A DNA stretch of 40,020 bases from Caulobacteraceae bacterium (GCA_947441065.1 CANESI010000026.1:1-40020); one strand, 5' to 3'. Counted from the first letter of the stretch, positions 16,537 to 23,564 are shown. Translations and numbers: made by a program. The notes: generated from the sequence alone by a model not told the origin.

Positions 16537-17544
16537 ATGGATGATACAGCCGACCTATGCGAGGCCCTGGTCGAACTTGGCTTGATCGCAGCAGGCGAGC
16601 GGCCCCGGTTCAGTTTCATGACCGGCGGCGTGTCCTGTGATGTGGCGAAGGTCGAGACCGCTGATGGCCGGGTCCTTGTGATCAAAAAGGCTCTGTCACA
16701 GTTGCGCGTCCCGACCGAGTGGCGCGCGTCGGCTGATCGTTCCGCCTTTGAAGTCCAGTGGCTAAAGCTCGTTCGTGCCCGCGTTAGCGTCGATCTGGTG
16801 CCCGAGGTGATCGCGGAGATGCCCGAGCGCCATATCTTCGTCATGGCCTATCTGCCCATCGAAACCCATCCGGTCTGGAAAGAGGAATTGCTGCAGGGCA
16901 GGGTTGATCCGGACTTTGCGGCGGCGCTTGGCCAAGCCCTCGTTCAGATTCACGCGGCGACGGCGAACGATCCCGCCCTTGCTCAGCAATTTGCCACCGA
17001 TGAGCTCTTTATGGCTCTAAGGATCGACCCGTTTCTGCTCCATGTGGCCAGACACCAAGCCGATGTCGCTCCGGCGCTTCAAGCCTTGGCCCTGGACCTG
17101 CAGTCGCGCAAGATCGCGCTGGTTCACGGGGATGTCAGCCCTAAGAACATCCTGATCGGCCCAAAGGGGCCCGTGATCCTCGATGCTGAATGTGCGGTCT
17201 ATGGAGACCCGGCCTTTGATCTCGCCTTTTGCCTTAGCCATTTGCTTATAAAGTCAGTTTTTATAAGGGGTAAGGGTGAATTATTTATAGATAGTGTGAG
17301 GTCTATGTCTCAGGCCTATCTCGCAGGGGTAGGATGGGAAAACCCTCTGGCCCTGTCGGCGCGAACCGCAAAGCTGGTCGCGGCCCTGTTGCTGGCCCGC
17401 TTAGATGGCAAGTCGACAGCGCCCTATCTCATAGACGAGGCAGATAAGACCTTGATCCGCCAGCAAGCCAAAGCGTTCCTGAAGGATCCGGCACTGGACC
17501 TTGCCCAATTGATCAACCGTTGGACCTTTAAGGGGCAGGCATGA
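16537..17544 (+). CDS. APH-fold small-molecule kinase (aminoglycoside phosphotransferase family)
   Basis: The 335-residue protein has the choline/aminoglycoside-kinase fold. A glycine loop MTGGVSCDVAKV (28-39) precedes Lys50/51 in LVIKKAL. The catalytic loop is LVHGDVSPKN with His197, Asp199 and Asn204, and the metal site is ILDAECA with Asp216. GDPAFDLAF follows, as in methylthioribose and homoserine kinase relatives. It phosphorylates a hydroxyl group of some small molecule with ATP. Its stop overlaps the enolase-paralogue start (ATGA). That tight link suggests its product feeds the enolase-like enzyme. Codons 237-258 are A/T-rich and rich in rare codons (ATA, AGG, TTA), unlike the rest of the gene. 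Antibiotic resistance is less likely in this metabolic context. Confidence 0.82.
   Translation: MDDTADLCEALVELGLIAAGERPRFSFMTGGVSCDVAKVETADGRVLVIKKALSQLRVPTEWRASADRSAFEVQWLKLVRARVSVDLVPEVIAEMPERHIFVMAYLPIETHPVWKEELLQGRVDPDFAAALGQALVQIHAATANDPALAQQFATDELFMALRIDPFLLHVARHQADVAPALQALALDLQSRKIALVHGDVSPKNILIGPKGPVILDAECAVYGDPAFDLAFCLSHLLIKSVFIRGKGELFIDSVRSMSQAYLAGVGWENPLALSARTAKLVAALLLARLDGKSTAPYLIDEADKTLIRQQAKAFLKDPALDLAQLINRWTFKGQA
17245..17310 (+). other. A/T-rich, rare-codon patch inside the kinase gene
   Basis: Over about 66 bases the composition drops sharply from the high-GC background. Codons such as ATA (three times), AGG (twice), TTA, AGT and TCA appear, which are scarce in the rest of the window. 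The reading frame stays open. The patch lies just after the metal-binding segment, about 230 bases before the enolase-paralogue start. It could be a translational pause, an internal promoter region for the downstream genes, or a small patch of foreign origin. No evidence separates these. Confidence 0.5.
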
Positions 17545-18848
17545 TGCACAATCAGATTTCCAAGGTCTTCGCGCGGCAGGTCTGGGACTCACGAGGTCGC
17601 CCGACGGTCGAGGCCGAGGTCACTCTCGTTAGCGGTGCCACAGGTCGGGCCATCGCACCGGCTGGTGCCTCTCGAGGTGCGCATGAAGCGGTTGATTTGC
17701 GCGATGGCGGCTCTGCCTTCGGAGGATTTGGCGTTGCGCGTGCCCTTGCCGGGGTCGAGGCCGAGATTGCACCGGCCCTGTTGGGGCTAGATGCGACGGA
17801 CCAAGGCACCATCGACGGGCTGCTGATCGACCTCGACGGGACCCCAAACAAGAGCCGGTTGGGGGCGAATGCTCTGGTGGCCGTGTCGATGGCCAATCTG
17901 CACGCGGTGGCTGCCTCCGCTCAAGTTCCCCTGTGGCAATGGCTGGCGCAGGGTAGGCCCGTGCGAATGCCCTTGCCTGAAATTCAAATCTTCGGCGGCG
18001 GGGCCCACGCCGGACGCCGCACAGATGTTCAGGACTTCATGGTCATGGCGCCCAAGGCCGGTTCCTTTCGTCGCGCGCTAGAAATCACCGCCGATATCTA
18101 TCGCGCCGCTGGCCAGCTTATGGAGGAGAGGGGGCCGATCACGGGTGTCGCGGATGAGGGTGGATGGTGGCCGAACTTCACCTCGAACGAGGATGCCCTC
18201 GACGTCCTGACCCAAGCCATAGAACGGGCGGGATACCGGTCCGGGGAAGAGGTCTTCATCTCGCTCGACATTGCCGCCAACGAGTTTTGCGTTGATGGCG
18301 GTTACAGCATGGCCCTCGACCAAAGGGTTCTCAGCGCCGATGAGATGGTCGAGCGAATGGTCGCTTGGGCGGGCCGCTATCCGATTGTCTCCATAGAAGA
18401 TCCCGCCGGGCAGGACGAGTTCGCTACCTTGGCCAAGATCAATGCCCAGATTGGCCATCGGGTTCAGATCATCGGCGACGATGTTCTGGTCACCAATGCC
18501 GAACGGGTCGCCCGCGCGTCGGATGCTGCGGCCTGTAATGCGGTGCTGATCAAGGTCAATCAGGCCGGTACTGTCACAGAGGCCAAGGCCGCGCTGGACG
18601 CAGGTAAGGCCAAGGGCTGGGGCACCATTGTCTCGGCGCGGTCGGGCGAGACCGAGGACGTCACCATCTCCCACCTGTCCGTGGGCTGGGATGCAGGCCA
18701 GTTGAAGGTTGGGTCCTTCACCCGCTCCGAACGGATGGCCAAGTGGAACGAGGTCCTGCGCATCGAGGAGAGCCTTGGCTCAAACGCTGTCTATGCGGGC
18801 TGTGACGCCTTTTTTGCGCCCGTAGCGGCTAATCTGACCAAGGGATGA
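17541..18848 (+). CDS. Divergent enolase paralogue with altered active site
   Basis: The 435-residue product aligns with phosphopyruvate hydratase from end to end: VWDSRGRPTVEAEV, DEGGWWPNF, SIEDP, GDDVLVTN, ILIKVNQ-like VLIKVNQAGT, SGETEDVTIS and GQLKVGSFTRSER. Metal ligands Asp243, Glu286 and Asp313 and the catalytic Lys338 and Lys389 are kept, as is Glu206. Compared with yeast enolase, Glu168 is Asp165 and His373 is Ala366. The mobile loop PSGASTG reads PAGASRG. Glu168 and His373 lie near the C3 hydroxyl of 2-phosphoglycerate, so the changes should make room there. The kinase before it and a hydroxyacid dehydrogenase after it are both joined by ATGA overlaps. I infer a pathway-specific enolase for a C3-substituted phosphoglycerate-like compound rather than the glycolytic enzyme. 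Confidence 0.85.
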   Translation: MMHNQISKVFARQVWDSRGRPTVEAEVTLVSGATGRAIAPAGASRGAHEAVDLRDGGSAFGGFGVARALAGVEAEIAPALLGLDATDQGTIDGLLIDLDGTPNKSRLGANALVAVSMANLHAVAASAQVPLWQWLAQGRPVRMPLPEIQIFGGGAHAGRRTDVQDFMVMAPKAGSFRRALEITADIYRAAGQLMEERGPITGVADEGGWWPNFTSNEDALDVLTQAIERAGYRSGEEVFISLDIAANEFCVDGGYSMALDQRVLSADEMVERMVAWAGRYPIVSIEDPAGQDEFATLAKINAQIGHRVQIIGDDVLVTNAERVARASDAAACNAVLIKVNQAGTVTEAKAALDAGKAKGWGTIVSARSGETEDVTISHLSVGWDAGQLKVGSFTRSERMAKWNEVLRIEESLGSNAVYAGCDAFFAPVAANLTKG

Positions 18849-19795
18849 GCATGAAGACCGTTTTACAATATCGGGCCAGCCCAGGCTTTTGCGATCAGAT
18901 CAAGACCACCTTTGCCCAAATGGAGCCAGTGACGGTCGTCGATGAGTTCGATGGGCCGCGCTTTGATGAGGCCATGCTGACGGCCGAGGTCCTTCTCCAT
19001 GTCCTCAAGCCCGTGACCGCTGAGGTGATCGCCAATGCGCCCCATCTCAAGCTGATCCAAAAGCTCGGTGTCGGCACCAACACCATCGACCTTGTCGCTG
19101 CCAAGGCGAGGGGGATTGCCGTCTGCAATATGCCCGGTACCAACAGCCAAGCCGTGGCCGAGATGGCCCTGACCCTGATGCTGTCTTGCCTGCGCCGCAC
19201 GATCTATCTCGACAGCCTGACGCGCGCGGGCAACGGCTGGAACCCCGATCTTGAGGTGCTGGACAGTGTCGGCGAGGTCTGCGGGCGTACGGTGGGTCTT
19301 GTCGGCTTTGGACAGTCGGCTCAGCGCCTAGCGCCCGTCCTCACGGCCCTTGGGGCTAAGGTGATCTATACGGCAAGGTCCGCGCGGCCCGATGCGCCCT
19401 ATGGGTTCCGCGACCTAGAGGCTTTGCTGGAGGAAGCCGATATTGTCTCGCTCCACCTGCCCTTGACCGACGAAACCCGCAATCTGATCGACGCCAAGGC
19501 CTTAAGCCGCATGAAACCCGGTGGGATCGTGATCAATACCTCGCGTGGAGAGATCATTGATGAGACAGCCTTGGAGGCGGCCCTAAGGTCCGGCCATCTG
19601 CGCGGCGCAGGATTGGATGTGTTTGCCAAGGAGCCTGCAGGCGCTGACAATCCACTCTTCGCCCTCGACCATGTTGTCGTGGCCCCCCATCAGGCTTGGC
19701 TGACCCCAGAGACCCTGTCACGGAGCCTTGCCGTGGCGAAGGAAAACTGCCGCCGGCTCGCTGCCGGTGAAGCGCTTCTGCATCGGGTGGTCTGA
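18845..19795 (+). CDS. D-2-hydroxyacid dehydrogenase (phosphoglycerate-dehydrogenase-like)
   Basis: The 316-residue protein has the D-isomer 2-hydroxyacid dehydrogenase layout. It starts with a flavodoxin-like substrate domain, then a Rossmann domain with GLVGFGQSA (151-159), and catalytic Arg234 (NTSRGEIID), Glu263 (FAKEPAG) and His282 (APHQAWL). The second Rossmann strand ends in YTARSAR without the acidic residue typical of NAD specificity, so NADP(H) is possible. It lacks the C-terminal ACT domain of serine-biosynthetic SerA. It reduces a 2-oxo acid to the D-2-hydroxy acid, or the reverse. The start overlaps the enolase-paralogue stop, so it likely acts on that enzyme's product after loss of phosphate, or supplies the kinase substrate. 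Confidence 0.85.
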   Translation: MSMKTVLQYRASPGFCDQIKTTFAQMEPVTVVDEFDGPRFDEAMLTAEVLLHVLKPVTAEVIANAPHLKLIQKLGVGTNTIDLVAAKARGIAVCNMPGTNSQAVAEMALTLMLSCLRRTIYLDSLTRAGNGWNPDLEVLDSVGEVCGRTVGLVGFGQSAQRLAPVLTALGAKVIYTARSARPDAPYGFRDLEALLEEADIVSLHLPLTDETRNLIDAKALSRMKPGGIVINTSRGEIIDETALEAALRSGHLRGAGLDVFAKEPAGADNPLFALDHVVVAPHQAWLTPETLSRSLAVAKENCRRLAAGEALLHRVV

Positions 19796-19796
19796 G

Positions 19797-20507
19797 ATGT
19801 CGATTTCTTTAAAAACACCCATCGCCTTTGCGTGCGGCCAGCTTCTGGACGAACGGTGCTGGGAACCCCAGCGCGCGGCTTTCGCTGACCAGCGCAGCCT
19901 CTTTGTTTCCGATCACCGCAGTGATGACACGATTGCTGGTATGGCCAAGCGGCTTCTGGCCAGCGCGCCGGATCAGTTCCTGTTGATGGGCCATGCGATG
20001 GGCGGTTTCATTGCGCTGGAGGTCATGCGGCAGGCACCTGAGCGGGTCAAAGGCCTTGCCCTCTTGGCGACCTTGGCCAATGCCGATGGTCCGGCCCAGA
20101 CTGAGCGGCGCATGGGCTATATCAGGCTGGTAGAGGAGGGGCGGTTTGAACAGGTCGCCGAAGAGCGCATCCACATGCTTCTGGCCCCCTCGCGCCGCAG
20201 TGACCCGGTCCTAACAGGTCAGATTCGAGCCATGGCGCAGGACACAGGGGCGGAGATCTTTCTGCGCCAACAACGGGCCATTATGAGCCGGATCGATAGC
20301 CGCCCCTCGCTTGGCGCCATCACTGTACCGACCCTGATCCTTTGGGGAGACGAGGACGGTATCACCACCATGGCTCAGCAGCAGGATATGCTCGACGGTA
20401 TCTCAGGCGCGCGACTGGAGGTCTTGAAGGGCTGCGGACATCTCTCGACGCTAGAGGCACCAAGCGAGGTCAATGTTCTCCTATCCGCGTGGATGGCGGG
20501 GCTCTAG
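19797..20507 (+). CDS. Alpha/beta-hydrolase-fold protein with nucleophile Ser replaced by Ala
   Basis: From the ATG at 19797, one base after the upstream stop, the product has 236 residues. An open frame reaches back to 19728 inside the dehydrogenase gene, but the coupled ATG is more likely. The nucleophile elbow reads LLMGHAMGGF, with Ala67 (codon GCG) where a serine is normal. The acid (Asp185 or Asp187 in LWGDEDG) and His215 in GCGHLSTLE remain. E. coli RutD, recalled as having GHALGA at this position, is a precedent for loss of the serine. The protein may therefore use other chemistry or bind rather than cleave. It ends the operon and converges on the MetE-like gene with one base between. 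Confidence 0.8.
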   Translation: MSISLKTPIAFACGQLLDERCWEPQRAAFADQRSLFVSDHRSDDTIAGMAKRLLASAPDQFLLMGHAMGGFIALEVMRQAPERVKGLALLATLANADGPAQTERRMGYIRLVEEGRFEQVAEERIHMLLAPSRRSDPVLTGQIRAMAQDTGAEIFLRQQRAIMSRIDSRPSLGAITVPTLILWGDEDGITTMAQQQDMLDGISGARLEVLKGCGHLSTLEAPSEVNVLLSAWMAGL

Positions 20508-20508
20508 G

Positions 20509-21552
20509 TCAGCCCTTCAGTTCACGCCGAACAATCGCGGCCCCATCGGCCATGGCCTTCAGCTTGCCGAAGGCGACCTCGCGGCTGTGATATTTCATGC
20601 CGCAGTCCGGCGCGATCCAGAGCCGGTCCGACGAGACATATTTCAAAGCCTGCCTGATACGGTCGGCCACCCGTTCTGGGGTCTCGATCTCGGGGTCGGA
20701 CAGGTCTAGCACCCCATACATGATGATCTTGTCGGGCAGTTCGGCCAAGATCGATGGGTCAAGATTGGGCTGAGCGGCCTCAACCGATATCACATCGACG
20801 CGCGAGCGGTTCAATTCGGCCAAGAAGTCATAGGCCTTGGGCTTGACCGTGTTGCCGTGCACCAGTGCATAGCCAAAACAGATGTGGAGCGCCGTCGTTC
20901 CCGTGACGCCCTCTAGAGCGCGGTCGATGGCGGCGAGCGCATAGTCCTGAGCTTGATCGGCTCGGGCTTGAAGATAGGGTTCGTCCAACTGCACCACGTC
21001 GACGCCGGCTTCGAACAGAGCCCTGACCTCCTCATTGACCGCTGCTGCATAGTCCATCGCGAGGGCTTCGGCGCTGGGGTAATAGTCGTTCTGCGCCTGC
21101 TGGGTCATGGTGAAGGGACCCGGGATGGTCAGTTTGACAGGCTTGGTCGAATGGCGCTTCAGGAAGGCAACATCCTGAACCTCAATGGGGCCAACCCGGC
21201 GAATGGGACCAACCACGCGCGGCACAGGATTGGCCTTGCCGGTGCGGTCAATGGCGGTGCCGTGATTGTCAGAATCGATGCCGCTTAGTGCGGTCGCGAG
21301 GCGGTTGGAATAGCTTTCTCGGCGCATTTCTCCATCGCCGACCAGATCAATTCCGGCCAGTTCTTGATCGCGGATCGCGACTAGGGTCGCGGCCTCTTGC
21401 GCGTCAGCGAGCCAAGCCTCATCGATGCGCCAGAGCTCTTTGGCGCGAACGCGCGGCGGCAGGCTCTTCTTCAAACGCTCACGGTCTATCAGCCAATCCG
21501 GCTGAGGATAGCTGCCGACGATTGTGGTTGGGAGGAGAGGGAGTTTGACCAC
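20509..21552 (-). CDS. Stand-alone MetE C-terminal-domain-like zinc protein (cobalamin-independent methionine synthase family)
   Basis: The 347-residue protein corresponds to the catalytic C-terminal barrel of MetE, without the N-terminal half. It starts with LPTTIVGSYPQPDW. The zinc ligands are all present: His223 and Cys225 (LHICFGY), Glu258 (VISVEAAQPN) and Cys317 (APDCGMKYH). VQLDEPYL (187-194) is also typical. The family includes methionine synthases, short core-MetE forms and epoxyalkane:coenzyme M transferase, all of which activate a thiol on zinc. The setting points to a catabolic or accessory alkyl transfer rather than housekeeping methionine synthesis. It starts at a GTG (21552) with AAGGAA eight or so bases upstream. 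A perfect palindrome lies about 30 bases before the start, facing the MarR gene. Confidence 0.85.
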   Translation of the reverse strand: MVKLPLLPTTIVGSYPQPDWLIDRERLKKSLPPRVRAKELWRIDEAWLADAQEAATLVAIRDQELAGIDLVGDGEMRRESYSNRLATALSGIDSDNHGTAIDRTGKANPVPRVVGPIRRVGPIEVQDVAFLKRHSTKPVKLTIPGPFTMTQQAQNDYYPSAEALAMDYAAAVNEEVRALFEAGVDVVQLDEPYLQARADQAQDYALAAIDRALEGVTGTTALHICFGYALVHGNTVKPKAYDFLAELNRSRVDVISVEAAQPNLDPSILAELPDKIIMYGVLDLSDPEIETPERVADRIRQALKYVSSDRLWIAPDCGMKYHSREVAFGKLKAMADGAAIVRRELKG

Positions 21553-21582
21553 GCGGTAGTTCCTTAAGCTCGATACTGGACT

Positions 21583-21602
21583 ATGGTTAGAGTTCTAACC
21601 AT
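21583..21602. promoter_or_regulatory. Perfect palindrome, probable MarR-family operator
   Basis: ATGGTTAGAGTTCTAACCAT has 9-bp arms with a 2-base centre. It lies in the 149-base spacer between the MetE-like gene (start 21552) and the divergent MarR gene (start 21702). MarR regulators commonly bind such palindromes and repress both their own gene and a divergent neighbour. An A/T-rich stretch follows on the MarR side. The structure is directly visible; binding is inferred. Confidence 0.65.
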
Positions 21603-21701
21603 TAATTATATGCACCCGCTCTATTTCTGAGTCCAGCCCGCATTAGATATGGACATTAAGACTGCCTAAACCTATTCCGCCTTCAAATTCGGTAACCTAG
21701 T

Positions 21702-22256
21702 ATGACAGACCATGCCAATTCGAGTGATCCTATGACAGTGCCGGTTGATGGACATTTGCCCCCTGAGGTGCAGGCCTTGCCCCTCGAAATCTCGGTCTAT
21801 GCGCAACCTGAAAACAGCATTGGCTACCTGTTGCGGATGGGGTTTCGCGGCTTTTCAACCATGTTGGAGCGCAAGACCTCGACCCATGGTGTGTCGAGCG
21901 GTCAATGGCGTTTTCTGAGGCAATTGTGGATTGAGGATGGCCCAACCCAGCGGGAGCTGAGTGTTCGGGTCGGCATGCGCGAGCCGACCACCGTGGTTGC
22001 GGTCAATAGTCTGGTCAAGAGCGGGCTGGCGGTGCGCGAGCCGAGCGTCGAGGACCGGCGGAAGGTCCATATTCGCCTCACCCCACTCGGGCGGTCGCTG
22101 CAGGCGACGCTCTTGCCCATGGTCGCAGACGTCAATGATCGCGCGACAAAAGGCCTGACCAAGGCCGAGATCGCTACCCTCCTAAGGCTGCTTCGCCATA
22201 TCAATGGCAATATGGCTCAAGAGTTGGAACAGATTGGCGGCGACGCCGTTCCCTGA
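21702..22256 (+). CDS. MarR-family transcriptional regulator
   Basis: The 184-residue protein has a MarR winged helix-turn-helix. GPTQRELSVRVGMREPTTVVAVNSLVKSGL (80-109) forms the recognition region, and the wing is DRRKVHIRLTPLG (118-130). The first 40 residues are longer than in minimal MarR proteins and of unknown role. It likely senses a small aromatic or acidic ligand, as MarR proteins often do. It is divergent from the MetE-like gene and converges on the VOC gene across a shared hairpin that overlaps its stop codon. The palindrome at 21583-21602 is its probable site. Confidence 0.88.
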   Translation: MTDHANSSDPMTVPVDGHLPPEVQALPLEISVYAQPENSIGYLLRMGFRGFSTMLERKTSTHGVSSGQWRFLRQLWIEDGPTQRELSVRVGMREPTTVVAVNSLVKSGLAVREPSVEDRRKVHIRLTPLGRSLQATLLPMVADVNDRATKGLTKAEIATLLRLLRHINGNMAQELEQIGGDAVP

Positions 22257-22277
22257 ACGCCTATGAGACGTTCAGGG
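22251..22277. terminator. Hairpin between MarR and VOC genes, probable bidirectional terminator
   Basis: CCCTGAACG (22251-22259) and CGTTCAGGG (22269-22277) form a perfect 9-bp stem with a 9-base loop. The left arm includes the MarR stop codon, and the VOC stop lies 14 bases beyond the right arm. The two genes converge, so one hairpin could end both transcripts. There is no clear T-tract, so intrinsic termination would be weak. Confidence 0.5.
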
Positions 22278-22290
22278 CGATAGGGACGGC

Positions 22291-22872
22291 CTAGTGGTGA
22301 GCGGTGACCAGTCCGACCACCTTGACGCCCTCAGCATTCATCGGGTCATGCTCGACGTCGGCGGGGGTGAAGTCTCTCGTCCAGCACGCAAACTCTAGGC
22401 AGGCACCGTCCGGGTCGGAGAAATAGAGTGAGCGGACATAGACCCCCTCATGCAATTCGTCGCTTGATTGGGTCGGCGAGTTGTCGTGGTTGAGGATCTT
22501 GGAGACATTGATCCCCTTGTCGATCAGCCGCTGGTGATATTCGTCGAACTTCTCGGGGGGGACGTCGAAGGCAATATGGTTCATCGAGCCATGGGCTGAC
22601 ATGAAGTTGCCTTGGGTCGGGATAGCACCGGGGCTGGAAATGCCAGGCACGGCCTCAGGCGCATCCTTGAACCAGAAGAAGGCGATGGAGTCGCCATTGC
22701 CAATATCGAAGAAGAAGTGCTGACCAACGCCGCCAGGCAGGTCCAAGGTCTTGAGCAGCGGCATGCCGAGCACATCGCGATAGAAGGTGACGGTGCGGGC
22801 CATGTCCTTGCTGACCAGCGCCAAGTGATTGACGCCGCGAAGTTCAAATTGACTGTTTTTTGGACTGGTCAT
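22291..22872 (-). CDS. VOC-superfamily protein (extradiol dioxygenase/glyoxalase-like)
   Basis: The 193-residue product has two beta-alpha-beta-beta-beta modules of the vicinal-oxygen-chelate fold. The metal triad is visible: His16 (GVNHLALV), His99 (SMNHIAFDV) and Glu160 (ACLEFACW). The second module ends YFSDPDGACLEF, the classic signature. The family includes extradiol dioxygenases, glyoxalases and epimerases. The 2-His-1-Glu triad would suit an Fe(II) ring-cleaving enzyme, but the short length also fits other VOC activities. AAGGAG precedes the ATG. It is the last gene of a minus-strand operon with a CMD-like protein, an MFS carrier and a DUF3237 protein. Confidence 0.82.
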   Translation of the reverse strand: MTSPKNSQFELRGVNHLALVSKDMARTVTFYRDVLGMPLLKTLDLPGGVGQHFFFDIGNGDSIAFFWFKDAPEAVPGISSPGAIPTQGNFMSAHGSMNHIAFDVPPEKFDEYHQRLIDKGINVSKILNHDNSPTQSSDELHEGVYVRSLYFSDPDGACLEFACWTRDFTPADVEHDPMNAEGVKVVGLVTAHH

Positions 22873-22880
22873 GGGTGTCT

Positions 22881-22897
22881 CCTTAATGGTTTTAAGG
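22881..22897 (-). promoter_or_regulatory. Hairpin that includes the VOC ribosome binding site
   Basis: On the minus-strand transcript CCTTAA, a 5-base loop and TTAAGG form a 6-bp stem. The right arm contains the AAGG of the AAGGAG Shine-Dalgarno sequence in front of the ATG at 22872. Folding would hide part of the ribosome binding site. The stem is A/U-rich and short, so the effect may be small. Confidence 0.3.
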
Positions 22898-22913
22898 TTC
22901 GTTGTTAGATCGC

Positions 22914-23564
22914 TTAGTCGCGTTTTGCAGGCCGAGCTGCGCTGAGGAAGTCGGCTGCGCTAAAGCCTTTAGGCGCCGCAACCTCGACGATGGGATCGGC
23001 GCGATTATCGAACTCTAGCCCCAAGGCCCGGGTCATAACCGCATGCATGTCATAGAGGCAGGTGATGTAGGTGAATTCAAAGATCTGTTCATCCGTCCAG
23101 AAGGTCTTGAGCTTGTCAAAGACTTGCACAGGAACACGGCCACCGGCCTGTGACAAACAGTCTGCATAGGCCAGCACGGCGCGCTGTTCGTCGTTGAATA
23201 CATCCGACACTGTCCAATAGGGGATGGCGGCGATCATCTCTTCGGACACGCCAAGGCCACGCAGCGACTTACAGTGCTGAGAGAAGACGAACTGGCTGCT
23301 TTTCACCCAACCGGCTCGGGTTTGGCCCAGTTCGCGCAAGACGGGATCGATCTTGCGTGACGGATGGCGATAGACCGCAAAGCCATCGACCGCATGCTGC
23401 AAAATGTCCGGCGCCAGCGCAAAAACGGTCCACCAATCGCCCGGGGTGCCTGTCGCGGTGCCAGGCTCGCTGACCGGGTCACGATCGCCGAACAGACGGT
23501 CATACATGGTCAAGACGATATCGGCGGTGGCTTCAGCCCGTGGGACTTGGCGAAGAACAGGCAT
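22914..23564 (-). CDS. Carboxymuconolactone decarboxylase/AhpD-like family protein
   Basis: This 216-residue all-helical protein resembles the carboxymuconolactone decarboxylase-like family. The core lies at about residues 80-190: LGQTRAGWVKSSQFVFSQHCKSLRGLGVSEEMI, then FNDEQRAVLAYADCLSQAGG and YITCLYDMHAVMTRAL. The active-site helix has a single cysteine (Cys98) after His97. The CxxC pair of peroxidase-type AhpD proteins is missing, so a decarboxylase or other non-redox role is more likely. GGAG precedes the ATG at 23564. It lies between MFS and VOC genes. Members of this family are frequent in aromatic catabolic clusters, but most are uncharacterised. Confidence 0.75.
   Translation of the reverse strand: MPVLRQVPRAEATADIVLTMYDRLFGDRDPVSEPGTATGTPGDWWTVFALAPDILQHAVDGFAVYRHPSRKIDPVLRELGQTRAGWVKSSQFVFSQHCKSLRGLGVSEEMIAAIPYWTVSDVFNDEQRAVLAYADCLSQAGGRVPVQVFDKLKTFWTDEQIFEFTYITCLYDMHAVMTRALGLEFDNRADPIVEVAAPKGFSAADFLSAARPAKRD

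Noticed and set aside
16537-17544. Kinase as an aminoglycoside resistance gene
   Set aside because: The fold is shared, but the translational coupling to the enolase paralogue and dehydrogenase indicates a metabolic kinase, and no mobile-element signs are nearby.
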